From: Sporolactobacillus laevolacticus DSM 442
Lineage (GTDB): Bacteria; Bacillota; Bacilli; Bacillales; Sporolactobacillaceae
Direction of reading: 5' to 3'
Length of the DNA stretch: 49,171 nucleotides
Assembly (NCBI RefSeq): GCF_000497245.1
Contig: NZ_AWTC01000022.1
Location: 1 to 49,171, forward strand
Shown: piece after piece, positions 1-8,346 of the stretch
How the letters are laid out: every line of letters starts with the position of its first letter
How positions within the stretch are numbered: position 1 is the stretch's first letter
The notes under the pieces: generated by a model
Seen by the model: the letters and a program-made list of their open reading frames with translations, nothing else
Databases searched by the model: none
What the model was told of the DNA's origin: nothing
Translations under genes and position numbers: made by a program

Positions 1-17
1 TTGGTCACTTTAATGAT

Positions 18-46
18 AACACCGGATTTTATAATGGTGTTTTATT
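18..46 (+). terminator. weak hairpin, possible terminator of an upstream gene
   Basis: AACACC (18-23) pairs with GGTGTT (36-41) and is followed by a short T-rich run. The stem is only 6 bp, so this is a tentative call for the end of a gene lying left of the window. Confidence 0.3.
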
Positions 47-128
47 CCTCCAACCTAGCTGGCTAATTTGATTTTACAACTGGCCATCTAATAACATATT
101 GATAAATTTTATAGAATGTCAAATGGTT

Positions 129-170
129 ATCCTCCGAACTATTCTATTATAGTTTCGGAGGATTTTTTTT
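129..170 (+). terminator. rho-independent terminator
   Basis: ATCCTCCGAA (129-138) pairs perfectly with TTCGGAGGAT (153-162) and eight T residues follow. It closes a transcription unit entering from the left and insulates the ABC transporter operon that starts at 477. Confidence 0.75.
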
Positions 171-476
171 GTATAAAGGTATAAACTTTTTTGCGCGGTA
201 TAAAGTTTTAAGTGATTCTGATTAATTTAAAAAAATATGTCAGATAAAGTGACAATTTCATGGACAAAAAATTTTTAGAAAACTAAAATAAATTCATCGG
301 ATGAAATTATATTTTACAAATATTAATTTTATCTAGCATAAAATATTATCTATTTTTGCAATTTTTTTAGAATTCACAAGAGAAAAATTCAGTCATTTTC
401 TTGGGGGTGATACATAATTTTTGTTGTTGACCGATCCATTGCACGGTGTCTTTAAAAAAAGGAGGATGAACAAGAA
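171..476 (+). promoter_or_regulatory. AT-rich leader of the muropeptide operon with two candidate operators
   Basis: About 300 bp without a gene. Two palindromes stand out: TTTTAG-AAAA-CTAAAA (273-288) and TTCATC-G-GATGAA (293-305), the latter extending with one mismatch to 290-308. RpiR-family regulators such as MurR generally bind inverted repeats, and murR lies in this operon, so these are candidate operators (inference). No convincing -35/-10 pair could be assigned; TAAAAT/TATTAT-like boxes lie around 340-350. Confidence 0.35.
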
Positions 477-2297
477 TTGAAGGTAATTAAACGTCTTACT
501 ATTTTAATGCTTATAGCATTACTGGCTATCTCAATGACTGCATGTGGCGGTACGACTTCAAATATGAGTGGATCAAAATTCACGACTGTTTATTATTACC
601 ATCCAATTTCTCCCGGTGCACCTAAAAACCCTTATAATGCCACGGGAAATTCATTCACAAGTTTTGACAAAATGCAGCTAGCCTGGTCAGCAAATTCTGC
701 CACAGACCTGAACAAATTCTATCCAGGTTTGGCAGAAAAATGGAGCGCGAATTCGGACGGAACAACTGCAACTGTCGAAATTCAGCCGAAAGCAAAGTGG
801 TCCAATGGGAAGCCTGTAACTGCTAATGATGTTAAGACATCCATGGCTATTGCATTTACACAAGGCACTGCACAATCATTCTCATTGGGATCGGTTAAAG
901 TCCTGTCTCAGAAAAAAGTAGAGCTAAGTCAATTGCCTGGAGCAAAATATAATATGTTCCTACATGATTTGCTACAGCAGACAGTTGTTCCCGACTTTCA
1001 GTACGGCAAACTACTGCCTAAGAATATCTGGGCATTGATTGATCAGTCTTTGTACAGTGGTAAAGATAAAGCCAAAGCCGCTCAGGCAAAGAAAGCTCAG
1101 GAACAGATTACAAAACTTGGAAAAAGTATTACTACATTCGCACCAAAAACAGATATTTCCGCAGGTCCTTTCGTTTTGAAACGCTTGAATCCCGGCGAAG
1201 CTTATTTGGTTAAAAATAAGTACTTCTACGCGAGTGAAAAAGTGAAAGTTGGCAGCGTTTCTCTAAGAAATTATACCGGAAACCAACAGATCTGGAATTA
1301 CCTCACTTCCGGTCAGCTAGACGCAGCGCCGTTCACGGCAATGCCTCAAAACGTTCTGGACAATATTGTTAAGACAAAAGGTAACCAGAAAGTAGTCTCA
1401 CCAACTTATGTTGCCGCGTCCCTGGCATTTGACCAGAAATTCTATCCTTACGGCAATGTCAATGTTCGCAAAGCTCTTGCTTACGTCATTGACCGAAAAG
1501 CTGTACAGAAAGTAGCAGAGCCAGTTGTTGGAAAGCCATCTAAATACACAGACGGCATTGTAGATAGTGTGGCTGGAAAATGGATCGATGCGTCAACGCG
1601 TTCGAAAATGGATACCTACGATCTTAATCTGAAAAAGGCAACAGCTATGCTTCAAAAAGAAGGATTTAAGAAAACCAATGGTAAATGGGTTATGCCTAAT
1701 GGAAAGCCTTGGACGATGGATATCTATGTTGTTAACGGATTTAGTGACTGGATTCAAGGCGGTAAAGTAATTTCGAGTCAGCTGACCAATTTCGGAATTG
1801 ATGCGAAACCGACGATCGTTAGCAGCTTTGCACAGTATCAGGCTGATTTGGCGGCTCAGAAATATGCAGTAGGTTTCTGGCTGGATTCACTTGGAGCAAG
1901 CATGTATACATCGTTTGGCAGAATTTATGGTATGCCAGACGGATATAACGTAGTCGGTGGAAAACTTACTTATTCCGATCAGAAAGATAAAACAAAGGGA
2001 AATTGGGTTGGTATTCCACAAAATCTTAAATTATCTGCAGGTGAAAAAGTCAATCCTGGTAAACTAACCTATCAGTTGAATCAGATGAAGGTTGACGAGC
2101 AGCGTCCGAATGTCCAGAAGCTGGCGCTAGCAACCAATGAATATGTTCCGCTCATCGAAATCTGGGATTATATCCATGTTCAATTCGTAAACAATAACAG
2201 ATTTACCAACTTCCCAGTCAAAGACGAAGGCTTAATGAATAACATGCCAGGCGTGTGGATGTCGATGGGCTATGTCACACCCAAATCTTCAAAATAA
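477..2297 (+). CDS. oligopeptide/muropeptide ABC transporter substrate-binding lipoprotein
   Basis: Extracytoplasmic solute-binding protein of family 5 (Opp/Dpp type), 606 aa, expected to capture peptides outside the cell and deliver them to the two permeases encoded next. The N-terminus has two basic residues, a hydrophobic stretch and the lipobox MTAC, so Cys at about residue 23 should be lipidated and the protein membrane-anchored. The start is TTG, 11 nt after a clear GGAGG (461-465); the only ATG nearby abuts the SD and opens a four-codon frame. It is first in a plus-strand array running to 15347 that continues into MurNAc-salvage genes, so the likely cargo is muropeptide or murein tripeptide rather than general oligopeptides (inference from context). 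Family assignment is firm; ligand is not. Confidence 0.88.
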   Translation: MKVIKRLTILMLIALLAISMTACGGTTSNMSGSKFTTVYYYHPISPGAPKNPYNATGNSFTSFDKMQLAWSANSATDLNKFYPGLAEKWSANSDGTTATVEIQPKAKWSNGKPVTANDVKTSMAIAFTQGTAQSFSLGSVKVLSQKKVELSQLPGAKYNMFLHDLLQQTVVPDFQYGKLLPKNIWALIDQSLYSGKDKAKAAQAKKAQEQITKLGKSITTFAPKTDISAGPFVLKRLNPGEAYLVKNKYFYASEKVKVGSVSLRNYTGNQQIWNYLTSGQLDAAPFTAMPQNVLDNIVKTKGNQKVVSPTYVAASLAFDQKFYPYGNVNVRKALAYVIDRKAVQKVAEPVVGKPSKYTDGIVDSVAGKWIDASTRSKMDTYDLNLKKATAMLQKEGFKKTNGKWVMPNGKPWTMDIYVVNGFSDWIQGGKVISSQLTNFGIDAKPTIVSSFAQYQADLAAQKYAVGFWLDSLGASMYTSFGRIYGMPDGYNVVGGKLTYSDQKDKTKGNWVGIPQNLKLSAGEKVNPGKLTYQLNQMKVDEQRPNVQKLALATNEYVPLIEIWDYIHVQFVNNNRFTNFPVKDEGLMNNMPGVWMSMGYVTPKSSK

Positions 2298-2364
2298 TCT
2301 CAAGTAAGGGATAGACGCGAAATATTGAAAAAAAGACTAGATGAAAAGGGGGGTGCAGGATTTC

Positions 2365-3357
2365 ATGAAAGATTTTTTAATCCGCCTTGTATGGCGGATT
2401 TTTTCTGGCATTTTAATGGTTTTGGCCGTCGCTTCCTTAACTTTTTTCCTTGTACGTATGATGCCTGGTGATCCGGTTAATGCTCAATATAATCAGCTGA
2501 TCATGCAGGGGATGACACCTGTCCAAGCGGAGAATCAGGTTAAGGTGATGTACGGTTTTATCCCTAAGGAGCCTGTTGGTCAGCAATTTGTCAACTATAT
2601 TTTGAACCTTTTACACTTCGATTTTGGGCAGTCCATCTCCTATGAAGGCGTTAGTGTATCGCATATTATTGTGAGTGCGGCACCTTGGACACTGGTTCTC
2701 GTATTTACAGGCTTAATCGCAAGTTTCCTTATCGGAGTTTTGGCGGGAGTCATCGCTGCCATCAAACGTTCATCACCATTTGGCACATCATTAACGGTTT
2801 CCGGCTCCTTACTACATGGCATTCCCCAATTTGTTATGGGGCTGCTGCTTGCCTATTTGTTCACAACACTATGGCCGCTTCTGCCTTTTGGTGCACCATA
2901 CGATTCATCAATTGATCCGGGATTTAACTGGCCGTTTATCTCGTCGCTTTTCAGTCACGCCGTTCTTCCGGTTTTTACTTATGCGTTATCTAGCTATGGA
3001 GGTTGGCTACTGACCATGAAATCGAGTGTTATAACAGTACTTGGTGATGATTTCATCCTGGCTTCGGAGATCAGGGGACTGAAGGCTTCGACACGAGTCG
3101 GTTATATCGCTCACAATGCAATCCTTCCGCTGTTCACACTATTTACTTTATCAATCGGATTTATGTTCGGTGGATCGGTTTTTATTGAAAATATCTTCGA
3201 TTATCCTGGATTGGGAAATTTGCTACTTAAGTCTATTGATACAAGAGACTATCCATTAATGAGCGGAGCTTTCTTGTTGATCACCATTGCGGTTATTCTA
3301 TCGAATATTATTACGGATTTTCTCTATTCGATTGTCGATCCCCGCATAAGGAGGTAA
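2365..3357 (+). CDS. peptide ABC transporter permease (OppB/DppB type)
   Basis: First inner-membrane permease of the importer, about 330 aa, with the hallmark N-terminal helix followed by RMMPGDP, an extracytoplasmic segment, and five further membrane segments. The cytoplasmic EAA-like loop that contacts the ATPases is visible as ASEIRGLKASTRVGYIAHNA. The C-terminus ends in the typical VDPRIRR. An in-frame ATG exists at 2341, but the GGGGGG stretch at 2348-2353 sits at proper distance from ATG 2365, so that start is preferred. It lies 67 nt after the binding protein gene and 7 nt before the second permease, consistent with one operon. Confidence 0.87.
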   Translation: MKDFLIRLVWRIFSGILMVLAVASLTFFLVRMMPGDPVNAQYNQLIMQGMTPVQAENQVKVMYGFIPKEPVGQQFVNYILNLLHFDFGQSISYEGVSVSHIIVSAAPWTLVLVFTGLIASFLIGVLAGVIAAIKRSSPFGTSLTVSGSLLHGIPQFVMGLLLAYLFTTLWPLLPFGAPYDSSIDPGFNWPFISSLFSHAVLPVFTYALSSYGGWLLTMKSSVITVLGDDFILASEIRGLKASTRVGYIAHNAILPLFTLFTLSIGFMFGGSVFIENIFDYPGLGNLLLKSIDTRDYPLMSGAFLLITIAVILSNIITDFLYSIVDPRIRR

Positions 3358-3364
3358 GTCCTGT

Positions 3365-4282
3365 ATGGGAACAACGAGTACAATGAAATCTATTAAACAA
3401 TTTAATCCTAAAGCCTATCAGAGGCAGTCTTTCTGGAGGGCTGCATGGAAGGCAATCTCTAGAAAGCCAGGTCGGTTGGTCGGCTTCATCATTATTGTTA
3501 TCTTTACGTTGATGGCGATCGTTGGACCCTATCTTTTTCCAAAAGAGCTCCCGATCGATCCTAATGCAATTTATGCGCCGCTCAGCTGGAAATACCCGCT
3601 CGGAACGGATTTCGAGGGCACCAGCAATCTGGCACTGATCATTACCGGTGCAAGATATGTATTGCTAGCGGCAGCGCTCGGCGCACTGTTTACTGTCGTC
3701 TTTGGGACTGTTTTGGGTCTTGTTGCCGGCTATTTTCTCGGTTGGTCGGATTCAGTGATCATGCGCATCACAGACTTTTTTCTGACGGTTCCTTCTTTTC
3801 CGCTACTGGTCGTTCTGTCAACAGTCTGGAATTTCGGGCATCCGCTCGCAATGGGCTTTATTCTTGGAATAACGGGCTGGGGAGGAATGGCAAGAGCTGT
3901 ACGATCACAGACACTGTCTCTTCGTGAACGGGGATTTATCGAGGCAGCCAGAGGTCTTGGCCTTTCACCCTTCTATATACTTTTCAGGGAGATCCTTCCT
4001 AATGTTAGTTCCTATATTGGCATGAACCTGCTGACATCAATCACCGGCTGCATTTACGCGGAAGTCGGACTGTTCTTCCTGGGTGTCGTGCCATTCCATG
4101 TTAATAATTGGGGGGTTATGCTGAATATGGCTGTTTTTTCCGCCGGGGCTATGTCTAGTCCAAGTGCATTGCCCTATCTGCTTTCCCCTCTTCTTGCCTT
4201 GCTGATTTTAACACTTGGCATTGTTCTATTCTTAGATGCGGTTGATGAAATGTTCAACCCACGTTTAAGGGAGGATGCTTAA
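3365..4282 (+). CDS. peptide ABC transporter permease (OppC/DppC type)
   Basis: Second permease of the heterodimeric channel, 305 aa. It shows the OppC-type N-terminal domain (basic cytoplasmic tail, one membrane helix ending near residue 60, then an extracellular LGTDFEGTSN segment) and the BPD_transp_1 domain with about five helices. The EAA loop is present around FIEAARGLGLSPFYILFREI. A strong AAGGAGG ends just before the ATG. Its stop codon is separated by one base from the chosen start of the first ATPase gene, which indicates translational coupling. Confidence 0.87.
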   Translation: MGTTSTMKSIKQFNPKAYQRQSFWRAAWKAISRKPGRLVGFIIIVIFTLMAIVGPYLFPKELPIDPNAIYAPLSWKYPLGTDFEGTSNLALIITGARYVLLAAALGALFTVVFGTVLGLVAGYFLGWSDSVIMRITDFFLTVPSFPLLVVLSTVWNFGHPLAMGFILGITGWGGMARAVRSQTLSLRERGFIEAARGLGLSPFYILFREILPNVSSYIGMNLLTSITGCIYAEVGLFFLGVVPFHVNNWGVMLNMAVFSAGAMSSPSALPYLLSPLLALLILTLGIVLFLDAVDEMFNPRLREDA

Positions 4283-4283
4283 A

Positions 4284-5309
4284 ATGACAAATGCCTCATC
4301 GGCAAATATGGAGAACGTAATTGAAGAAAAAAATCAAGACATGGCAATCAGCGCTAGAAATATTAATGTCGTTTATTCGACCCCCACAGGTCAGATTCCA
4401 GCTGTCCGAAATGTTGACATCGATTTACCCAAGGGAAGCATTACCGGAATTATCGGAGAATCTGGTTCAGGTAAGTCGACTCTGATCATGGCGATTATGA
4501 ATGCAGTGACGAAACCAGGGAAAATTGAGAGCGGGTCGGTCATTCTAGATGGCAAGGAAGATATGTTGAAATTGAGCACCGAGCAGCAGAGAAAAATCCG
4601 AGGAAAGAAAATCGGGTTTGTTTTTCAAGCGGCTCAAAATTCATTGAATCCGCTTCGAAGAGTTGGTCAGCAGATCCTAGACTTGGGACGATCGCATGAT
4701 GTGAAAGATTTAAGAGCGCTGATAAAGTACGCAAAAGAATTATTGATGCGTCTAGGATTAGATGCAGATCGAGTGCTGGCTTCGTATCAGCATGAATTGT
4801 CTGGCGGGATGAGGCAACGTGTCGGAATCATGTTTGCACTTGTTCTGAATGCGGATATCGTATTCCTGGATGAATCGACGACAGCTCTGGATATGCTCTC
4901 TCAAGCATCAGTGCTCGAAATCATCCGTGAACTTCAAAAGGAAAAAAAACTAACGATTGCACTCGTTTCTCATGATATTGGTGTCATTGCTGACCTTTCC
5001 GAGCGAATTGAAATTTTCTACGCAGGGGAGATTGTAGAAGAAGGAAAAACGGATGATGTTTTAGCAAATCCTCAACATCCGTATACGAGAGGCTTGATTC
5101 GCGCTATTCCGAAAATCTCGGGAGATATCGACTCCGCAGAGCCTTTGAAAGGTGCATCACCAGATTACAAGACCTATCAGCAGCCCGGCTGTCTTTTCTA
5201 TGATCGCTGTCCGATCAGAACGGATGAATGCCTGAAAAAAAGGCCGGATCTGACTCATATTGGCAAATCTCACAAGGTTGCCTGTTTTAGGGTGGGTGTC
5301 CATGATTGA
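4284..5309 (+). CDS. peptide ABC transporter ATP-binding protein (OppD/DppD type)
   Basis: Cytoplasmic ATPase subunit, 341 aa. Visible motifs are Walker A GESGSGKST, signature LSGGMRQR, Walker B IVFLDESTTALD and the switch histidine in VSHD. The C-terminal oligopeptide-transporter extension carries the cysteine-rich CLFYDRCPIRTDEC region typical of OppD/OppF and often linked to an Fe-S cluster in relatives. ATG 4284 is chosen because GGGAGG (4269-4274) is 9 nt upstream; the in-frame ATG at 4275 touches the SD. The end overlaps the next gene by 8 nt. Confidence 0.87.
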   Translation: MTNASSANMENVIEEKNQDMAISARNINVVYSTPTGQIPAVRNVDIDLPKGSITGIIGESGSGKSTLIMAIMNAVTKPGKIESGSVILDGKEDMLKLSTEQQRKIRGKKIGFVFQAAQNSLNPLRRVGQQILDLGRSHDVKDLRALIKYAKELLMRLGLDADRVLASYQHELSGGMRQRVGIMFALVLNADIVFLDESTTALDMLSQASVLEIIRELQKEKKLTIALVSHDIGVIADLSERIEIFYAGEIVEEGKTDDVLANPQHPYTRGLIRAIPKISGDIDSAEPLKGASPDYKTYQQPGCLFYDRCPIRTDECLKKRPDLTHIGKSHKVACFRVGVHD

Positions 5310-6312
5310 AATTAAAAATCTAGAAAAGTATTTCACAATTAAAGCGAAATTTTCTGATCGAAAGATAGTGCACGCAGTTCGTCGCGCCAGCTTAACGATT
5401 CCCGATGGTGGGGCGGTTTCTCTAATTGGCGAATCAGGTTGCGGGAAAACAACAATAGGCCGGATGCTTTGCGGGATGGAAACGCCGAGTGAAGGAACCA
5501 TTATCATTAATGGGCAGGACATTTCCAAATTGAGACGAGGGGCACGAGCTCGACTGCTTCAAAAAATACAACTGATTCATCAGGACCCCTATCAGGCCTT
5601 GAATCCAACACATACGATTCAGCAGATGATGTCTGCGACTTTGAAAAAAATGGCGAGACAAAAGAAGAAGGGAGCTGAATGGATCAGTCAGCGTACGAAT
5701 GAGCTGCTCAAACTAGTGGGACTCGATCCTTCAACGATTTTGTTTAAATATCCGCACATGCTGTCCGGTGGGCAGAAACAGCGGGTGATCATCGCTAGAG
5801 CACTAACCGTTGAACCGGAAATGCTAGTCGCCGATGAAGTCGTTTCAATGATTGACGTGTCTTTGCGGCTTGGAATTTTAAAACTACTACGCAGTCTAAG
5901 AGAAAAGTTTAATATTTCTATATTATTTATTACACATGACATTGCATCGGCACGTTACCTGGGGAGCAATACAGAACTGTATGTGGTCTATAAAGGAATG
6001 ATTATTGAAAAAGGTCTGACCGAGCAGGTAATTCGTCAACCTCACCATCCCTATACACAAGCATTATTAAGTGCAATGCCGATTCTGAAAGGCATCGAAA
6101 AGCCGGGGAAAGATCGCTTTGTTTTGACCTCGCAGTTCCGGCAAAGTGAAGAAGAGCAGGTAGGATGCCTTTTTGCCGATCGTTGTCCGTTCAGTCAACC
6201 GATTTGCAGTGAAAAACGGCCGGAACTCATCTCACAGGGAAACAGTACAGACGCTTATGCATGTTTCTTTCCAGAAATACGTGATGTAGCTGCAGTTTCG
6301 GTTGACCATTAA
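5302..6312 (+). CDS. peptide ABC transporter ATP-binding protein (OppF/DppF type)
   Basis: Second ATPase of the importer, 336 aa, pairing with the preceding subunit. Walker A GESGCGKTT and signature LSGGQKQR are intact. The Walker B/D-loop reads VADEVVSMID where the family usually has DEPVSALD: the catalytic Glu is kept, but the following Pro and the Ala-Leu of the D-loop are changed. The cysteine-rich C-terminal segment CLFADRCPFSQPIC is present. Translation starts at ATG 5302, overlapping the stop of the upstream gene (ATGATTGA), so expression should be coupled. The open frame extends upstream to 5260 without a ribosome binding site. A 58-nt gap follows before murR. Confidence 0.86.
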   Translation: MIEIKNLEKYFTIKAKFSDRKIVHAVRRASLTIPDGGAVSLIGESGCGKTTIGRMLCGMETPSEGTIIINGQDISKLRRGARARLLQKIQLIHQDPYQALNPTHTIQQMMSATLKKMARQKKKGAEWISQRTNELLKLVGLDPSTILFKYPHMLSGGQKQRVIIARALTVEPEMLVADEVVSMIDVSLRLGILKLLRSLREKFNISILFITHDIASARYLGSNTELYVVYKGMIIEKGLTEQVIRQPHHPYTQALLSAMPILKGIEKPGKDRFVLTSQFRQSEEEQVGCLFADRCPFSQPICSEKRPELISQGNSTDAYACFFPEIRDVAAVSVDH

Positions 6313-6370
6313 ACATACTTTTATTCCTTTAAATACTGGTATGGAACATAAATAATAAAAGGTGATGACC

Positions 6371-7228
6371 ATGTTAAGAGGCGGACTCTCAAGACTTAAG
6401 GAATCTTATCGGGCACTTAATCCATCAGAGCAAAAAGCGGCAAAATTTACTCTAGATTATCCTGACCAAATGGTTCAAATGACTGTGAGTGAGCTGGCAG
6501 CAGCGAGCGGATCAAGTCAGTCAGCGATCATTCGTTTATGCAAAACACTTAATTTAAAGGGCTATCAGGAGTTGAAATTATGTGTTGCCGGAGATTTACA
6601 GGATTCATCGTCCAATGGCGATGAATATAAAGAAATTAATCCGGGCAGTGATTTGAGCACCATCGTTACTTCTGTATCGAATAACAATATTTACTCAATT
6701 AACGAAACACTCAAAGTTCTCGATATTCAAAAGCTCCAAAAAGCAATTGACTTAATTGAGGGTGCGCGCCGCATAGATTTCTTTGGATCAGGCGCTTCTC
6801 AGCTCGTCGCATGTGATGCGCAGATAAAATTTATGCGAATTGGTAAAGCCTGCACAGCTTACGCTGACAATCATTTGCAGTTGACATCGGCCTGCACTTT
6901 GACAAGTGATGATGTCGCTGTCGCCTTTTCCAACTCTGGCGAAACTCTTCAAACAGTCGAATGCATTAAAGCTGCTAAGAATTCAGGTGCAATGACCATT
7001 GGCATCACACGTTACGGAAACAATACACTTGGACAGCTAGTCGATGTCCATATCGGAATTGCTTCTTCAGAATCTGATGTACGGAGTGCTGCGACTTCAT
7101 CACGAATTGTCCAGTTGAACATTGTGGATATTATTTATCTCTCCATTGCCGGACATCAATATGAATCATCCTTGAAATATCTCAATCGATCATTGGGCGC
7201 GATCAAAAATAGTTTTCGGGTCAAGTAG
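6371..7228 (+). CDS. murR: RpiR-family transcriptional regulator, MurR-like
   Basis: About 285 aa with an N-terminal HTH_6 domain (VSELAAASGSSQSAIIRLCK, then LNLKGYQELK) and a C-terminal SIS sugar-phosphate-binding domain (DFFGSGASQLVACDAQIKF). Members of this family sense phosphosugars; B. subtilis MurR responds to MurNAc-6-phosphate and represses the murQRP-amiE-nagZ-namZ cluster (established for that species). Here it lies between the importer and the salvage enzymes, so it probably controls both. The start is ATG 6371 with AAAGGTGATG upstream; two in-frame starts lie within that SD and are rejected. Candidate operators are the palindromes before the first operon gene. Confidence 0.85.
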   Translation: MLRGGLSRLKESYRALNPSEQKAAKFTLDYPDQMVQMTVSELAAASGSSQSAIIRLCKTLNLKGYQELKLCVAGDLQDSSSNGDEYKEINPGSDLSTIVTSVSNNNIYSINETLKVLDIQKLQKAIDLIEGARRIDFFGSGASQLVACDAQIKFMRIGKACTAYADNHLQLTSACTLTSDDVAVAFSNSGETLQTVECIKAAKNSGAMTIGITRYGNNTLGQLVDVHIGIASSESDVRSAATSSRIVQLNIVDIIYLSIAGHQYESSLKYLNRSLGAIKNSFRVK

Positions 7229-7239
7229 GTGGCAAAAAG

Positions 7240-8298
7240 ATGAGTGAGAACAACCGGTCTTTTAAATTACTAGATAAATTTTTACATGAGATGGTTGAAG
7301 CACATCAGATTCCCGGTGCTGTCTATGCCATACTCGATAAAAATGGAACACTCGTTGAAAATGCAGTGGGTTTTTCTCATAAAGATAAAAAAATACCGAT
7401 GACGATGGACACGTTGTTTGATTTGGCTTCTCTTACCAAAGTCTGTGCAACTTTGCCGAGCATCTTTTTGTTGATTGAAAAAGGCAGAATCGATATTGAT
7501 GATCCCATTCAGATGTTCTTTCCTGCATCAGTGAACAGTGAGCTTACTCTCAGAGATTTACTTACACATACTAGCGGATTTCCACCGTCGTTTCCGTTTT
7601 ATCAATACAGATGGACGAAAGAAGAAATCTTGAATTACATTCTTTCAATAAATGCTGAACCCGGAAAGCACACTGTTTATAGTGATCTTAATTTTATTCT
7701 ATTGGGCTTTCTTGTAGAAAAACTTACGTACCAGCCACTGGATGTTTTTACGGAGGAAAGTGTGTACCGACCATTGGGCATGACTCATACCTGCTTTAAT
7801 CCCCAGGCGGATTTGCAGTACATTGCGCCAACGGAATGGCTTCCGGATGCTAATAAGTTTCAGTGGGGAGAGGTGCATGATGAAAATGCGCATTACATGG
7901 GAGGAGTATCCGGTCATGCAGGCCTGTTTTCAAATCTTCATGATTTGAAGATTTATGTTCACATGCTGATGAATGAAGGCAAGACGGAACACGGGAATTA
8001 TTTTATATCACCCGCGACGCTTCTGGCTAGTCGTAAAAACTATACAAAGCATTTGGAATATAACCGTGGACTTGGCTGGCAGCTTGCCGATGACCGTTAT
8101 TCTCCTGGAGGTTATTATGTTTCGGATCAAGGTTATGGCCACACTGGGTTTACCGGTACTTCTTTCTGGATCGATCCGGAAAGTGATCTTGGTTTTATTT
8201 TACTAAGTAACAGAGTGCACATCAGCCGTCAAATTAATATGAATCGCATCCGGAGAATAGTTAATAATCTCGCAATGTCTGAGTTGGCCAAAAAATAA
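7240..8298 (+). CDS. amiE: beta-lactamase-family serine hydrolase, AmiE-like N-acetylmuramyl-L-alanine amidase without signal peptide
   Basis: 352 aa serine hydrolase of the penicillin-binding-protein fold. The catalytic SxxK is SLTK at residues 64-67, the second motif is YSD at about 147-149 and the third is GHTG near residue 293. In B. subtilis the homologous AmiE (YbbE) removes the peptide from MurNAc in the murQ cluster and is exported. This protein starts directly with a hydrophilic sequence and has no signal peptide, so it should act in the cytosol. It follows murR by 11 nt. The amidase role rests on family and context; an esterase or D-Ala peptidase role is possible. Confidence 0.72.
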   Translation: MSENNRSFKLLDKFLHEMVEAHQIPGAVYAILDKNGTLVENAVGFSHKDKKIPMTMDTLFDLASLTKVCATLPSIFLLIEKGRIDIDDPIQMFFPASVNSELTLRDLLTHTSGFPPSFPFYQYRWTKEEILNYILSINAEPGKHTVYSDLNFILLGFLVEKLTYQPLDVFTEESVYRPLGMTHTCFNPQADLQYIAPTEWLPDANKFQWGEVHDENAHYMGGVSGHAGLFSNLHDLKIYVHMLMNEGKTEHGNYFISPATLLASRKNYTKHLEYNRGLGWQLADDRYSPGGYYVSDQGYGHTGFTGTSFWIDPESDLGFILLSNRVHISRQINMNRIRRIVNNLAMSELAKK

Positions 8299-8346
8299 AG
8301 CCTGAAATAGATAAATGTCTCTAAATCTAAGCACAGGGGTGTGAAA

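Noticed and set aside
466-480. ATG at 466 with frame M-N-K-N and stop, as a leader peptide before the binding-protein gene
   Set aside because: The ATG directly abuts the GGAGG, too close for initiation, and the TTG at 477 has proper spacing and begins a classic lipoprotein signal.
5157-5528. 123-residue minus-strand frame across the two ATPase genes
   Set aside because: It is a shadow of the Walker A and cysteine-rich regions of real genes on the plus strand.
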